From positions 1-6,087 of the forward strand of contig JAUVQR010000099.1 in NCBI GenBank assembly GCA_030598065.1: a stretch of DNA of 6,087 nucleotides, written 5' to 3'. The stretch comes from Planctomycetota bacterium. Lineage in GTDB: Bacteria > Planctomycetota > Brocadiia > Brocadiales > Bathyanammoxibiaceae. Shown one piece after another: positions 5,289-6,087 of this stretch (position 1 is its first letter; each line of letters begins with the position of its first letter). Both the position numbers and the translations under genes were made by a program. The notes below the pieces were generated by a model. It was not told the origin of the DNA. It worked only from the letters and a program-made list of their open reading frames with translations, and did not search any database.

Positions 5289-6087
5289 GTTATCATAAGG
5301 ACTTATGACTTGGCCCTTCCCACGATTTTCATTAATTGTGAAGTGATTGTGAAGTACATGGATGTTTTTGTCGTTTGTCTCCATCCTTTCTTCCAGTACT
5401 TTTACGGCATTCATCTTGTGGCTAGGGGCAAGATGGGCATAGCGTAGGGTCATGGTTATGTCTTTGTGTCCTAGTAACTCCTTCACCGTTGTTAGGTCTA
5501 TCCCTGCCATTATTAAGTGACTGGCAAAGGTGTATCTTAGGTCATGGAAACGAAAGTCCTTGACGCCCGCCCTGCTTAACGCTGTTGCGAAAGACCTCTT
5601 CACATCCTTGAACGGATTGCCGTTCCTATCCACAAAGACGTACTCGCTCTCTACGCCATGAGGTATGGCCTCAAGTGTCGCCCTTAGTTTGGAGTTGATA
5701 GGTATCTCCCGGCGTTCTCCGTTCTTGGTCACGTCCAGCAATATGAAGCCGTGCCTGAGGTCTACTTGTTCCCACCTGAGTCTCAGGATTTCTCCCTTCC
5801 GCATGCCACTGTTTAAGGCAGTAACTACAATGGGCCTCAAATGTGTACTGCACGTCTCAGTAAGGGCCTGACACTGCTCTTTGGATAGAAATCTGAGCCT
5901 GCGATTATTTACAGGCAGTAGTTTAGCTCTCCGTACAGCCTTCAAGGTCTCATCTCCTACCATTTCCCATTCCGTGGCTTTTGTAAACATATGCTTCAAT
6001 GTTTGCATAAGCCTGTTTACTCTAGCAGGGCTTACCTCTTTTAGTTTCTCAGATTTCCAAGTCTCTACAACTCTTGTAGTGTTTGTG
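5223..6087 (-). CDS. Tyrosine recombinase / phage-type integrase, 5' end outside the window
   Basis: Catalyses site-specific integration and excision of a mobile element at the tRNA-Pro gene. Numbering from the internal ATG at 6008, the catalytic set is complete: Arg70 (GMRKGE), Lys95 (TKNGE), His155 and Arg158 (FHDLRYTFAS), His181 (LLGHKD) and the nucleophile Tyr190 (MTLRYAHL). The frame stays open for 26 further codons to the right edge, reading ETWKSEKLKEVSPARVNRL just before that ATG. This is the end of a SAM-like core-binding domain, so 6008 is not the true start and the gene is partial. After the catalytic domain ends (about residue 210), an unusual tail of about 50 residues follows. 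Its last 21 (Trp241-Gly261, containing SGRLDLNQRP) are encoded by the antisense strand of the tRNA, with TGA at 5225-5223. Tyr159 replaces the more frequent His in HxLRH, a tolerated variant as far as I recall. Transcription converges with the tRNA. Confidence 0.96.
   Translation of the reverse strand, partial: TNTTRVVETWKSEKLKEVSPARVNRLMQTLKHMFTKATEWEMVGDETLKAVRRAKLLPVNNRRLRFLSKEQCQALTETCSTHLRPIVVTALNSGMRKGEILRLRWEQVDLRHGFILLDVTKNGERREIPINSKLRATLEAIPHGVESEYVFVDRNGNPFKDVKRSFATALSRAGVKDFRFHDLRYTFASHLIMAGIDLTTVKELLGHKDITMTLRYAHLAPSHKMNAVKVLEERMETNDKNIHVLHNHFTINENRGKGQVISPYDNWSGRLDLNQRPRRPERRALPG
5261..5288 (+). other. Inferred attachment site (attL) in the tRNA 3' end
   Basis: Tyrosine integrases encoded next to a tRNA usually recombine within its 3' half, and the element restores the tRNA 3' end. 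The integrase beginning immediately to the right implies that this T-arm and acceptor segment is the attL core and that the element extends rightwards. The matching direct repeat (attR) lies outside the window, so the exact core boundaries cannot be determined. Confidence 0.55.
5293..5308. repeat. Perfect 7-bp palindrome next to the tRNA
   Basis: TCATAAG (5293-5299) and CTTATGA (5302-5308) are perfect inverted copies around GA, starting 5 nt after the CCA end of the tRNA. The site lies within the integrase tail coding sequence. Without a T-tract it is a poor terminator. A recombinase or excision-factor binding site is possible. Confidence 0.5.
5335..5355. repeat. Two direct repeats ATTGTGAAGT at 11-bp spacing
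   Basis: ATTGTGAAGT occurs at 5335-5344 and again, identically, at 5346-5355, one base apart. The pair lies about 50-65 bp from the tRNA end, inside the integrase tail coding sequence. Short direct repeats at about one helical turn beside an attachment core are the form of arm-type binding sites in lambda- and Tn916-like systems. The role here is inference. Confidence 0.5.

Noticed and set aside
1..6087. CRISPR arrays, toxin-antitoxin or defence genes
   Set aside because: No regularly spaced repeats and no recognisable defence-related proteins on either strand; the island cargo, if any, lies right of the window.

Overview
The window looks like a bacterial chromosome or metagenomic contig of moderate GC. 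It carries Shine-Dalgarno-type start sites, a sigma-70-like promoter, a tRNA with an encoded CCA end, and a tyrosine-recombinase island next to that tRNA. Phylum cannot be fixed from this sequence. The families present (P3A proton ATPase, hydantoinase/oxoprolinase, IS21, tRNA-linked integrase) are widespread in environmental Gram-negative bacteria.

Layout. Bases 1-128 carry an internal fragment of an IS21-family transposase (IstA-like) on the + strand. It abuts, head-on and without spacer, a minus-strand gene (start 1820) for the HyuA-type half of a hydantoinase/5-oxoprolinase. That gene loses family similarity at about residue 564, where the transposase sequence begins, so both genes are broken at a junction near 120-131. 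Upstream of it on the same strand lies a complete P3A-type (plasma-membrane proton pump) P-type ATPase (1925-4810). It has a standard catalytic and membrane core and an unusual C-terminal extension of about 210 residues, built from two roughly 70-residue charged helical repeats. The matching DNA repeats are offset by exactly 306 bp.

Bases 4811-5211 hold no gene. They contain a likely ATPase promoter on the minus strand, a perfect 6-bp hairpin, a good sigma-70-like promoter on the + strand, and a GC-rich, highly foldable leader of about 115 nt. The leader runs into a well-formed tRNA-Pro (anticodon CGG, 5212-5288). A tyrosine recombinase gene on the opposite strand (5223-6087, 5' end beyond the right edge) reads through the 3' part of the tRNA and stops in its D-loop region. 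This is the expected arrangement for an integrative element inserted at the tRNA 3' end, so the tRNA marks the left border of a genomic island lying to the right of the window.

How the parts relate. The ATPase and the hydantoinase-like gene are co-directional with a gap of about 100 nt and could share a transcript, but no functional link is visible. The tRNA and integrase form a separate integration module with an inferred attachment site and short repeats that could be recombinase-binding sites. The points most worth a second look are the repeated tail of the ATPase, the atypical residues in its nucleotide-binding motifs, the foldable leader before the tRNA, and the integrase C-terminus encoded by antisense tRNA sequence.
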